From a bacterium (GTDB lineage Bacteria; Bacillota; Clostridia; Lachnospirales; Lachnospiraceae), in contig JAUNGE010000036.1 in assembly GCA_030524675.1 (NCBI GenBank), positions 1 through 36,186 of the forward strand: a stretch of 36,186 bases of DNA. The letters are read 5' to 3'. Below, one piece after another: positions 1 to 6,909 of the stretch. Within the stretch, counting starts at the first letter, position 1. Each line of letters begins with the position of its first letter. Both the position numbers and the translations under genes were made by a program. The notes under the pieces were generated by a model. The model was not told the DNA's origin. It saw only the letters and a list, made by a program, of their open reading frames with translations, and did no database searches.

Positions 1-68
1 ATAGATAATCGAATATGGATAAATGAATAGGGATATAGGAATCAGATTTAGATTGGAACAGAAAAAGA

Positions 69-96
69 TTGCTTTTCCTGCCATATATGCTACAAT
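69..96 (+). promoter_or_regulatory. Probable sigma-A promoter for the NUDIX gene
   Basis: A -35 TTGCTT (69-74) and a -10 TACAAT (91-96) are 16 bp apart, placing the start near 103, about 65 nt ahead of the NUDIX start. The first 60 bases of the window hold only AT-rich degenerate repeats (gatagaat-like units) and no gene I can support. Confidence 0.55.
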
Positions 97-168
97 ACTG
101 GAGAAAAATAGTTAAAAATTAGTCAAGGCAGCTCCAGAGAGACAACAGAGACAGGAGGAGAATCAGTT

Positions 169-732
169 ATGACCCCACAGAAAAAGAATACTATGAAATG
201 GAAACTTCTTTCAAGCCGAACAGTCGTTAAAGATAATTGGGTGCATCTCACGGCGGACGATTGTCAGATGCCGAATGGTACAATGATTGCTCCGTTTTAT
301 GTGAGCCATGCGCCGGATTTTGTGGTTGTTATTGCTGTCACAGAGGATGGAAAAATACCGATGATCTGGCAGTATCGTCATGGACTTCAGGAAGTGCTTT
401 TGGAGGTCCCCGCAGGATGTGTGGAACCAGGAGAGTCCTTTGAGGAAGCAGCAAAACGGGAATTGCTGGAGGAGACAGGATATCAGGCAGAAAATGTGGA
501 ATTTCTCTGTAAAATGGCTCCAAATGCCTCCTGTCTGACTAACTATGCATGGTGTTATCTCGCAAAAGGGGCAAAAAAGGTCGGAGGGCAGCATCTGGAT
601 GTCACAGAGGAGATTGCAGTAGAATTGATGGAGATAGAGCAGGTCAAAGAGGCCCTGAGAAATGGAGAAATTCAGCAGGCAGTACATATGGCGGCGATAT
701 ATCGTGCTTTTGAGGTACTGGGTGTACTCTGA
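169..732 (+). CDS. NUDIX hydrolase, ADP-ribose pyrophosphatase-like
   Basis: A 187-residue cytoplasmic hydrolase expected to cleave a nucleoside diphosphate linked to another group, most likely ADP-ribose or a related nucleotide sugar. The Nudix box is complete at about residues 83-105: G83, E89, then R97-E98-L99 and E101-E102 with G104. These glutamates bind the catalytic metal. The PAG just before the box and the N-terminal beta-rich domain resemble the ADP-ribose pyrophosphatase group, but substrate cannot be read from the motif. The ATG at 169 is 8 nt after AGGAGGAG (153-160), which favours it over a Met nine codons in. It has its own promoter and is followed on the same strand by a tiny coiled-coil gene. 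Family is secure; the substrate is inferred. Confidence 0.9.
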   Translation: MTPQKKNTMKWKLLSSRTVVKDNWVHLTADDCQMPNGTMIAPFYVSHAPDFVVVIAVTEDGKIPMIWQYRHGLQEVLLEVPAGCVEPGESFEEAAKRELLEETGYQAENVEFLCKMAPNASCLTNYAWCYLAKGAKKVGGQHLDVTEEIAVELMEIEQVKEALRNGEIQQAVHMAAIYRAFEVLGVL

Positions 733-826
733 GTATGTCGAAACTTGCGCTGTATTTTCCTTCCATTTTTGGCGGATTCGTATTATGATGGAAGAAAACG
801 AACAGAACTAAGGGGAGGCACAGTAT

Positions 827-979
827 ATGAGTGATTTGGATGAATTTGAGAAGCTGAAAGAAGAAAATATTCAGCTGAAAAAGGACAATGATACGATGAT
901 GCAGATTATTACACAGATGAAAACAACATTGAACCGTTTGTTGGAGCATTATGTGTTGGAACAGACATCCAGCAAATAA
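827..979 (+). CDS. Small coiled-coil protein, 50 residues
   Basis: A short reading frame with a very good Shine-Dalgarno, AGGGGAGG (811-818), 8 nt before ATG. The 50-residue product is highly charged and heptad-like (FEKLKEENIQLKKDNDTM near the N terminus, then TQMKTTLNRLLEHYV), so it should form one amphipathic helix or a coiled-coil dimer. It has no signal peptide, membrane segment or cysteine. It lies 94 bp after the NUDIX stop and 84 bp before a strong hairpin terminator. I do not recognise a family. The ribosome site, uninterrupted frame and terminator make it a believable gene; its role is unknown. Confidence 0.7.
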   Translation: MSDLDEFEKLKEENIQLKKDNDTMMQIITQMKTTLNRLLEHYVLEQTSSK

Positions 980-1063
980 AATATCAGGCAGATAAAAAGA
1001 ATCAAAAGAGCCATGTTCAAAACTGAATTTGTCCAATAACGAAAAAACAAAAAGAAAATCAGA

Positions 1064-1111
1064 AAGACTGCTGCAAAGCAGCTGAATTGTCGGCCGCTGC
1101 AGCAGTCTTTT
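1064..1111 (+). terminator. Intrinsic terminator, probably bidirectional
   Basis: An 11-bp perfect stem (AAGACTGCTGC at 1064-1074 with GCAGCAGTCTT at 1099-1109) is followed by T residues. The left side is A-rich (1040-1060), so on the minus strand the same stem is followed by a T-rich tract. It therefore can serve both the NUDIX unit and the convergent zinc-ribbon gene. Confidence 0.8.
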
Positions 1112-1131
1112 GTGCATATAGCGCGGAGCAA

Positions 1132-1584
1132 TCATTTTATAGGTAATGTTTTTTCGATATGTTCTTCGTCATGAAATGTAGCGGCAGCTTCTGCGGAAGC
1201 AATTCCAAGTTCTTCACTGTTTAATCCCTTTTTCTGCCGGAGCAGCTGCCAAATTGTTTCATGCATCCATGCTACCGTCTCCGATAACTTCTTATTTTCT
1301 TCTTCCAATTCCGAAATGCGTTTTATGAGCTGTCCAATTTGTTCTCTGCTGTTATATTCCTTATGCGGTTCTATCAATCTTTGAACAAATGGTTTTGAAC
1401 AACGCAGCATTTCCTGCCCTATTAATTCATCTCTCGCTTTACAGTCCAAATCCAAAAATGCTGTATAGTTGACAGGCAACATTCTCATTGCAGCCTTGCA
1501 GTTTGGGCAGACCGCATTTTGGGGCAGCTGATAATATCCATAATAACCACAGAGTGGACAGAAATAAACATGTAGACCTCGCAT
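1132..1584 (-). CDS. Zinc-ribbon plus coiled-coil protein of unknown function
   Basis: A 150-residue protein read leftward. The N terminus carries two CxxC pairs (CPLC near residues 9-12 and CPNC near 27-30), the layout of a small zinc ribbon. The middle is helical and mixed-charge, with a clear coiled-coil stretch (ISELEEENKKLSETVAWMHE), and the tail is acidic. The ATG at 1584 is chosen over an upstream start at 1629 because GAGAGGTG lies 7 nt before it on the minus strand. There is no signal peptide or membrane segment. It is convergent with the small coiled-coil gene and shares a terminator with it. A nucleic-acid or protein-binding role is only a guess from the ribbon. Confidence 0.7.
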   Translation of the reverse strand: MRGLHVYFCPLCGYYGYYQLPQNAVCPNCKAAMRMLPVNYTAFLDLDCKARDELIGQEMLRCSKPFVQRLIEPHKEYNSREQIGQLIKRISELEEENKKLSETVAWMHETIWQLLRQKKGLNSEELGIASAEAAATFHDEEHIEKTLPIK

Positions 1585-1864
1585 GGTGCAACACCTCTCT
1601 GAAAAATAAGTTTTATGAAAAAAGGGCAAACTAACCCTTACAATAATATATAACGTATTTATTAGAAAATTATGACTATTGTTTAATAAAAATTGATTTT
1701 ATTTTAAATTTTCTGATTAAGTGACAACAGATTTTGTCGATGAGTGGAACAAAGCGGGCAAGCCCACCTCAGCTTTCCAACCCCTCACTCATGAGGGACT
1801 TGACTGCTTTGTGCGCTGCCGCGCGTGCTCTGTTTTTTAGAGCACAGTTTCCTCTTATATAAAA
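1585..1864. other. Gene-free stretch with a folded element
   Basis: No supported gene. A nested fold is visible: ATGAGTG (1740-1746) with CACTCAT (1786-1792), enclosing AAAGC with GCTTT and a small GGGC/GCCC hairpin. It runs into a 34-bp palindromic repeat (1812-1845) that recurs after tuf. The left part (1640-1725) is very AT-rich and should hold the promoter of the leftward zinc-ribbon gene, but I cannot single one out. Confidence 0.5.
1812..1845 (-). repeat. Dispersed palindromic repeat, copy A
   Basis: On the minus strand this reads GTGCTCT, a 7-base loop (AAAAAAC), AGAGCAC, then a GC-rich tail. The same 34-bp unit, with two differences in the tail, occurs in the opposite orientation at 26629-26662 after the tuf terminator. 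Confidence 0.8.
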
Positions 1865-1902
1865 AGGGAGCCAGATGTCTATTGGCAGACATCTGGCTCC
1901 CT
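1857..1902 (-). terminator. Strong terminator for the leftward repeat-protein gene
   Basis: A perfect 16-bp stem (1865-1880 with 1887-1902, six-base loop ATTGGC) is followed on the minus strand by TTTTTATA. It is about 160 bp past the stop of the leftward cell-wall-binding gene at 2061 and oriented to end its transcript. Confidence 0.85.
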
Positions 1903-1977
1903 GTTAGAAATGCCAAGGGGAGGACCCTTTCTTTTTTGTGCAGAAACGAAAACGTTCCTGAATTTATATCAAAGGAA

Positions 1978-2031
1978 ACAACAGTACATAGCGGTACATA
2001 ACAGTGCACAACAGTATATTACAGATGCATA
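1978..2031. repeat. Degenerate short tandem repeat
   Basis: Loose 9-11 bp units of the form aacagtacata / gcggtacata / acagtgcac / aacagtatatt are strung together between the terminator and the stop of the leftward gene. It looks like slippage-derived spacer. Confidence 0.55.
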
Positions 2032-2060
2032 AGACTGTCTGTGCCAACAGGCATGCCCGT

Positions 2061-3410
2061 TTACTGTACAATTTTTCCTTCGGTATCTACTACCCATACA
2101 TTGTTGTTGCTGTCTTTAAAGTCTCTGTATCCAGAGCCAAGTTCCGGCTTTTCAGAAGATTTGGAGGACTTGCTGGCCTTCTGCAGAACGCCCTTTGTGT
2201 TGACAAGATAAAGTACATCATCTAAGGTGACTGCCTCATAGCGCAGGTCTTCGTTTGCATCCTGGCGTTTGCCCTGTACATACACAGCATTCTCATAAAT
2301 ACCATGCAGACCCTGGCCTTTTTTGGAACCGTCTGTGTAGAAGAACCAGGTATGACTGTCACCAGAAACTTCATCATAAATCGTCTGTTTTCCGGTCTTC
2401 ATCGCGCCGCCTTCTCCTTCTTCACCGAAGTAGTAATTTGCAGTTGTTCCATCAGACAGTGCAATATTCTGAAGTCCTGTCTGAAGTTCGCCTTTTTCAT
2501 TAAAACAGTATTTCTTGGAATCCACGGTGAAAACTTCCAGATGATTTGCTGCTGCCAATGGCTTTCCGTTTTTAAAATAGAACCAGTAGCTCTCATCAGG
2601 GGTGTGGATACCGTTGATACCCTCTAATTCCAGCCAGCTTTCAGAACGGCTTCCATCCTCTGTGCTGTAGTGCTGGTAATTCTGCAAGAGCACATCTGTT
2701 GTTGTGCCATCCGCATTGGATACCGTGGCATTTCCCACCTTGACCCATCCAGTCTGCATTCTTCCATCCATAAATGTGTAATATTTTCCATCAATCTTTT
2801 TATCAATATAATTGTCGATTCTGCGGCCGTTGCTGTCAAAGTAGGACCAGGTATCCTCATAATCCGGTGTATTCACATCTTCCTCAAAGAAAACCCATCC
2901 ATACTGCATTGCACCGTCATCTTCGGTGCCACAGTAGTAGGTGTAGCCATCTACTTCAATCAGGCCAGTCTGCATGTGTCCATCTTCATTAAAATAATAC
3001 TGTTTATCGTTGATGGTGTACCATCTATCTGTGATGGCACGGCCATTTTTATCAAAATAGTACCAGTGCTGAGAAGGGGCATCGTCCACATCCCAGTCCT
3101 CCTCGTTGGCGATGCCAATCCAGGAGTTTGTGACCATAGCTCCGTCACTTCCCACATAGCGGTCATCCACTTTTTCATTAAAAGCCAGATACCCCTCAGA
3201 ATCCAAATAATACCAAGTTCCATTCACTTTCTTCCAGGTGTCTGTCTCTTTATATCCCTCAGAGTCGTAGTAAACCCAATTTCCATCTTCTTCTGCCCAG
3301 GTGTTTGTCTGAGCGAACACAGCGGCAGGAGCTCCAGTAAAGTTTGGTGCGAATACAGCCATCATAGCTGCGGTAGACAAAACTGCTAAAAATTTAGATT
3401 CTTTTCTCAT
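2061..3410 (-). CDS. Secreted cell-wall-binding repeat protein (CW_binding_1-like), copy 1
   Basis: A 449-residue exported protein. A Sec signal peptide covers about residues 1-33 (charged MRKESK, hydrophobic core, small residues to about AVFAQ). The rest is a chain of ~20-residue aromatic/Gly repeats of the choline/glucan-binding type (WYYLDSEGYLAFNE, WYYFDKNGRAITDRW, YYFNEDGHMQTGL, YYTFMDGRMQTGW). These fold as beta-hairpins that hold proteins on wall or capsule polymers. I see no catalytic domain, so it is probably structural or adhesive. The C-terminal ~110 residues diverge from the repeat pattern and match the tail of the paralogue at 32790-34166. ATG 3410 follows AGGAGA; promoter and terminator fit a one-gene unit. 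Whether the ligand is choline cannot be told. Confidence 0.85.
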   Translation of the reverse strand: MRKESKFLAVLSTAAMMAVFAPNFTGAPAAVFAQTNTWAEEDGNWVYYDSEGYKETDTWKKVNGTWYYLDSEGYLAFNEKVDDRYVGSDGAMVTNSWIGIANEEDWDVDDAPSQHWYYFDKNGRAITDRWYTINDKQYYFNEDGHMQTGLIEVDGYTYYCGTEDDGAMQYGWVFFEEDVNTPDYEDTWSYFDSNGRRIDNYIDKKIDGKYYTFMDGRMQTGWVKVGNATVSNADGTTTDVLLQNYQHYSTEDGSRSESWLELEGINGIHTPDESYWFYFKNGKPLAAANHLEVFTVDSKKYCFNEKGELQTGLQNIALSDGTTANYYFGEEGEGGAMKTGKQTIYDEVSGDSHTWFFYTDGSKKGQGLHGIYENAVYVQGKRQDANEDLRYEAVTLDDVLYLVNTKGVLQKASKSSKSSEKPELGSGYRDFKDSNNNVWVVDTEGKIVQ

Positions 3411-3480
3411 AATGAATTCTCTCCTTTTTTTTGATTCCGTCTTGGTTCCTAACGGAAGACTGTCGTTGCATTACGGTGTC

Positions 3481-3509
3481 ATTATAGCGTAGGGTAGGGG
3501 GTAGTGAAA
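3481..3509 (-). promoter_or_regulatory. Probable promoter of the leftward repeat-protein gene
   Basis: On the minus strand, TTTCAC (3509-3504), a 17-bp spacer and a perfect TATAAT (3486-3481). The untranslated leader contains a 6-bp stem (TTCCGT 3435-3440 with ACGGAA 3452-3457). Confidence 0.55.
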
Positions 3510-3539
3510 GTGCAGATTGCTGGCAGGAATGGAAGGAGA

Positions 3540-3563
3540 TTACAAAAGATAACACTTTTGTAA
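3540..3563. promoter_or_regulatory. Perfect inverted repeat upstream of the promoter
   Basis: TTACAAAAG (3540-3548) and CTTTTGTAA (3555-3563) are separated by 6 bp. It lies about 30 bp beyond the -35 of the leftward gene and just before the left edge of the long repeat. The symmetry suits an operator, but a small hairpin is equally possible. Confidence 0.35.
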
Positions 3564-3595
3564 ATTTTGTAAGAAGGAGAATTGTAGACGATGAC

Positions 3596-3623
3596 TGTAT
3601 TCTGTGGTAAGATAACGTATAGA
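3596..3623 (+). promoter_or_regulatory. Possible promoter at the left edge of the long repeat, copy 1
   Basis: TGTATT (3596-3601) and TATAGA (3618-3623) are 16 bp apart. The segment aligns with the better TTGTAT-17-TATAAT at 30301-30329 ahead of copy 2, and both would start RNA close to the first base of the repeat. Confidence 0.35.
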
Positions 3624-3629
3624 ATATAT

Positions 3630-3839
3630 ATGATACCAGGGGTCAAAAGGTCAGAAATCTGATGAAAGCTTGCTTTCAAGAGGATTTCTGACTTTGGGAC
3701 CCGCCAAAAACATGAATAAGCAGCCATTTTTCAAAGAAAAATGAGCGAATTATGAATGTTTTTGAGAATTGCGGGAGCACATAGTGCGGAGCAATCCGGT
3801 ATCATAGGGGGTCAAAATACCTTTTGACCCCAACATCAT
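3630..3839 (+). repeat. Structured dispersed element, copy 1 (210 bp)
   Basis: A 210-bp element closely similar along its whole length to 30334-30541. The ends are inverted: ATGAT, four bases, GGGGTCAAAAGG on the left and CCTTTTGACCCC, AAC, ATCAT on the right. Inside are three hairpins. The first is GTCAGAAATC (3650-3659) with GATTTCTGAC (3683-3692), capped by TGAAAGC-TT-GCTTTCA. The second is CAAAAACAT with ATGTTTTTG, enclosing CATTTTTC-AAA-GAAAAATG. The third is GGGGTCAAAA-TACC-TTTTGACCCC at the right end. The right arm of the third hairpin could instead pair with the left end, so two folds compete. It is either a MITE-like element or a small structured RNA. Confidence 0.8.
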
Positions 3840-3869
3840 ATATATGGAATGAGGAGAGAGGGGTAATCA

Positions 3870-5852
3870 TTGAAGATAAAAGTATCGAATTATATTGCAC
3901 AGTTTCTTGTAGATAGGGGAATCAGCCGAGTATTCACCGTGACAGGCGGAGGTGCCATGCACTTAAATGACGCGCTGGGGCACCAGAAGGGGGTGTCCTG
4001 CCTGTACCAGCATCATGAGCAGGCATGTGCGATGTCTGCGGAGTGTTATTCCAGAATCTATGGAAAAATCGGCGTGCTGTGCGTCACCACAGGGCCTGGC
4101 GGAACCAATGCCATCACAGGCGTGGTGGGCGGATGGCTGGATTCTATTCCGATGTTGGTATTGTCGGGGCAGGTGCGTTACGACACAACAGCGCGCAGTA
4201 CAGGACTCGGTATTCGGGCGATGGGAGACCAGGAATTTGACATCACAAAGGCAGTCGGATGTATGACAAAGTACAGTGAGATGGTTATTGACCCGAAGCG
4301 CATCCGGTATTGTCTGGAAAAAGCACTGTATCTGGCACATGTGGGAAGACCAGGACCATGTTGGCTGGACATTCCTCTGAACGTGCAGGGCGCTTATGTG
4401 GAGAGTGAGGAATTGATTGGATTTGATGCGGCATCCTATGAAGCAGGGGGAGACGGATGGAAAGGCCAGGGTCCTGCGATTTCTGAGGATTCTTGTGGGA
4501 ATGGAGAGAAGCGAGAGCATCTTCCTGAAAAAGTATCTGTTGATACCGCCCGCCGGATTCTTGCAAAAATCCGCGCGGCCAGACGTCCAGTCATCAATGC
4601 CGGAAATGGAATCCGTATTGCGGGATGTCATGACCTGTTTATGCAGGTAGTCGAAAAATTGGGAATTCCGGTTGTGACTGGATGGAACAGCATTGACTGC
4701 ATGTATGACACACATCCGCTGTACGTGGGGCGGGGCGGCAATATGGGCGACCGTCCTGGAAATTTTGCCGTGCAGAACAGCGATGTGCTGTTGTCGTTGG
4801 GAAGTCGCCTTAGCATCCGCCAGGTTGGATATAACTGGAAATCTTGGGCGCGGGCTTCCTATGTGATAGCAAACGATATTGACGAGGAAGAGCTGAAAAA
4901 GCCATCTCTTCATGTGGAATTTCCGGTTCACGCCGATGTGAAGGACCTGTTGCAGTGTTTGTTGGAAGCACTGGAGCTGGAGCAGCAGGGAAAAGCCGCT
5001 CTTACAGAGTTTGAGGAGAATGTGATGTCCCCTGCACTGGCGCAGACGCCAGAAGGCACAGTGTTGACGCACTGTCTGGAGTGGGTACAGATTTGTCAGA
5101 ATTGGAAGAAGGAGTATCCTGTGGTGCAGCCAAAACACTTTGAGAAAGGCGAGGACGCGCCTGCCAATGTGTATGCTTTTATCAGAACCCTCTCTGAGAG
5201 CTTACCCGAGAACGAAGTGACTGTCGTGGGAAACGGTTCCGCGTGTGTGGTAGGCGGACATGCCTATGTAATGAAAAAAGGTCAGCGTTTTATATCAAAC
5301 TCAGCGATTGCGTCCATGGGCTATGACCTGCCGGCTGCCATCGGTGCGTGGGCAGCTCTGAAAGATGAGAGCAAAAACAGAGAGAAGAAACGTATCATTC
5401 TGGTGACAGGGGACGGCAGTATTCAGATGAATTTGCAGGAATTGCAGACAATTATTCATCATCGTATGGACATCAAGATTTTTGTTATCAGCAACGGCGG
5501 TTATCATTCTATCCGCCAGACACAGCGCAATTTCTTTGGAGAACCGTTAGTAGGAATTGGGGAGGACAGCCACGACCTGAGCTTTCCACAGATGGAAAAA
5601 CTGGCGGCTGCATACGGCTATCCTTATGTTGCGGCAAAACACAATACCGAGCTGAAGCAGGCTATAGACACGGCTCTGCACACAGAAGGCCCCGTAATCT
5701 GCGAGGTCTTCGTGGACACCGAGCAGAAGTTTGAGCCAAAATCTGCTACCAAAAAACTGGAGGACGGAACACTGGTATCGCCGCCGTTGGAGGATTTGGC
5801 GCCATTTTTGTCAAAAGAAGAGCTGGCAAAAAATATGTATATCAGAGGATGA
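3870..5852 (+). CDS. Thiamine-diphosphate enzyme, acetolactate-synthase-like, in a glycan cluster
   Basis: A 660-residue ThDP enzyme with the three-domain plan of acetohydroxyacid synthases: N-terminal Pyr domain, middle domain, C-terminal PP domain. The catalytic Glu that activates the cofactor is E50 in QHHEQACAM. The metal/diphosphate motif begins at GDGS (D515) and ends about 28 residues later at ISN. The family joins a two- or three-carbon unit from pyruvate or another 2-oxo acid to an acceptor. In a glycan cluster beside a sugar SDR, adding a two-carbon branch to a nucleotide keto-sugar (as YerE does) is plausible but unproven. Ordinary acetolactate synthase is less likely, as no small subunit or ilv gene is near. 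Translation starts at TTG 3870, 6 nt after GAGGGG. It is the first gene of the cluster, 30 bp after the long repeat. Confidence 0.8.
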   Translation: MKIKVSNYIAQFLVDRGISRVFTVTGGGAMHLNDALGHQKGVSCLYQHHEQACAMSAECYSRIYGKIGVLCVTTGPGGTNAITGVVGGWLDSIPMLVLSGQVRYDTTARSTGLGIRAMGDQEFDITKAVGCMTKYSEMVIDPKRIRYCLEKALYLAHVGRPGPCWLDIPLNVQGAYVESEELIGFDAASYEAGGDGWKGQGPAISEDSCGNGEKREHLPEKVSVDTARRILAKIRAARRPVINAGNGIRIAGCHDLFMQVVEKLGIPVVTGWNSIDCMYDTHPLYVGRGGNMGDRPGNFAVQNSDVLLSLGSRLSIRQVGYNWKSWARASYVIANDIDEEELKKPSLHVEFPVHADVKDLLQCLLEALELEQQGKAALTEFEENVMSPALAQTPEGTVLTHCLEWVQICQNWKKEYPVVQPKHFEKGEDAPANVYAFIRTLSESLPENEVTVVGNGSACVVGGHAYVMKKGQRFISNSAIASMGYDLPAAIGAWAALKDESKNREKKRIILVTGDGSIQMNLQELQTIIHHRMDIKIFVISNGGYHSIRQTQRNFFGEPLVGIGEDSHDLSFPQMEKLAAAYGYPYVAAKHNTELKQAIDTALHTEGPVICEVFVDTEQKFEPKSATKKLEDGTLVSPPLEDLAPFLSKEELAKNMYIRG

Positions 5853-5859
5853 GAAAAAT

Positions 5860-6840
5860 ATGAACATTGTGATGACGGGCGCTACCAGCTTTATCGGTCT
5901 GGCGCTGACAAGGGAATTGTCAAAGAGAGGAATTGAGATTTGTGCGCTGGTGCGTCCCCAGTCACAGGCGAGAGGAGAACTTTCGGCGCTTTCCCATGTG
6001 ACGCTGATAGATGGCAGCTTGGATATGCTGCCAGCTCTCCCCGAAAAAGTGGGAGGAAAAGCCGATGTTTTTGTGCATCTGGGATGGGATGGTTCCGGCA
6101 GTGCAAATCGCACAAAAGCCGAGCTGCAGCGCAAAAACCTGGAATATTCCAGGTTGGCGATGGAAGCTGCGAGGAGTCTGGGATGCAGTCGGTTTGTATT
6201 TACTGGTTCTCAGGCAGAATATGGACGTGTAGGGAGAACGCCAGAAGACGGCAGAAATGGCAGTCTGGCCCAGGCATCTTTGATGACGGAGGAAAGCCCA
6301 TGCACTCCTCTGACAGAATACGGCAGGGTAAAACTCCAGGTAGGAGAGCTTGGCGAGAAACTTTGTGGAGAGTGGGGAATCGACTTTGTCCATGCCCGCA
6401 TTTTCAGTGTGTATGGCCCAGGCGACCATCCGTGGACACTGGCGCAGAGCTGTCTTAGAACCTTCACACAGGGAGGGCACATGGATTTGAGTGAGTGCCT
6501 GCAAATGTGGAATTTTTTGTATATCACAGATGTGGCAAAAGCATTGACAGCACTGATTTTGTGTGACAAAATGCTGGCAGAGTACGGGAGCATCTACAAT
6601 ATCGCCGCGGATAAAAGCGACACAAAGCCACTGCGCTGGTTTGTGGAAACTATGTACGAACTCAGCCCGAAGAAAGGCACATTCTCTTATGGAACCAGAG
6701 ACCCCAATGCAGAAGGTCCCATTGACCTGGTTCCGGATATCTCAAAAATCATCCGTGTGACAGGCTGGAGACCAGAGACAATGTTTGAAGAGGGCGTAAA
6801 GCAATACTTGCACTATCTGGCAGAAGGAAAGATGAAATAA
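5860..6840 (+). CDS. NAD(P)-dependent sugar epimerase/dehydratase (extended SDR)
   Basis: A 326-residue extended short-chain dehydrogenase. The Rossmann motif is TGATSFIG at residues 5-12. The catalytic YxxxK is Y154-G-R-V-K158, and the C-terminal half has the substrate-binding features of nucleotide-sugar epimerases and reductases (SVYGPGDHPWTL, DVAKAL). It should act on an NDP-hexose or reduce a keto-sugar, possibly the product of the preceding ThDP enzyme. The ATG at 5860 follows AGAGGATGAG, which overlaps the previous stop, so the two are translationally close. Upstream starts in this frame lie inside the ThDP gene. The exact sugar cannot be read from sequence. Confidence 0.85.
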   Translation: MNIVMTGATSFIGLALTRELSKRGIEICALVRPQSQARGELSALSHVTLIDGSLDMLPALPEKVGGKADVFVHLGWDGSGSANRTKAELQRKNLEYSRLAMEAARSLGCSRFVFTGSQAEYGRVGRTPEDGRNGSLAQASLMTEESPCTPLTEYGRVKLQVGELGEKLCGEWGIDFVHARIFSVYGPGDHPWTLAQSCLRTFTQGGHMDLSECLQMWNFLYITDVAKALTALILCDKMLAEYGSIYNIAADKSDTKPLRWFVETMYELSPKKGTFSYGTRDPNAEGPIDLVPDISKIIRVTGWRPETMFEEGVKQYLHYLAEGKMK

Positions 6841-6870
6841 ATGCGATATCTGGCAGAAGAAAAGATAAAT
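6814..6870 (+). repeat. Short tandem duplication at a gene junction
   Basis: TATCTGGCAGAAGGAAAGAT near 6814 and TATCTGGCAGAAGAAAAGAT near 6847 are near-identical, 33 bp apart. The first encodes the end of the SDR; the second lies in the spacer and creates an apparent upstream ATG (6841) for the next gene. Confidence 0.7.
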
Positions 6871-6909
6871 ATAAACAGTGATAAAAAGCACACAGAAAGA
6901 AGAACAACG

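Noticed and set aside
1978-2031. Possible CRISPR-like array
   Set aside because: Units are only about 10 bp, degenerate and without distinct spacers; no cas genes are present.
2670-3389. Long plus-strand frame opposite the repeat protein, and similar long frames opposite other genes
   Set aside because: They are antisense shadows of strongly coding sequence, without ribosome sites or recognisable domains.
3482-3727. A minus-strand frame of 81 codons over the long repeat, sharing YSCFWRVPKS with the upstream part of the secreted subtilase frame
   Set aside because: The shared peptide is explained by the DNA repeat. Differences between copies are mostly amino-acid changing, there is no ribosome site, and hairpins account for the conserved bases.
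3870-5852. Biosynthetic acetolactate synthase (ilvB)
   Set aside because: No regulatory subunit or branched-chain amino acid genes nearby, and it sits in a glycan cluster directly before a sugar SDR.
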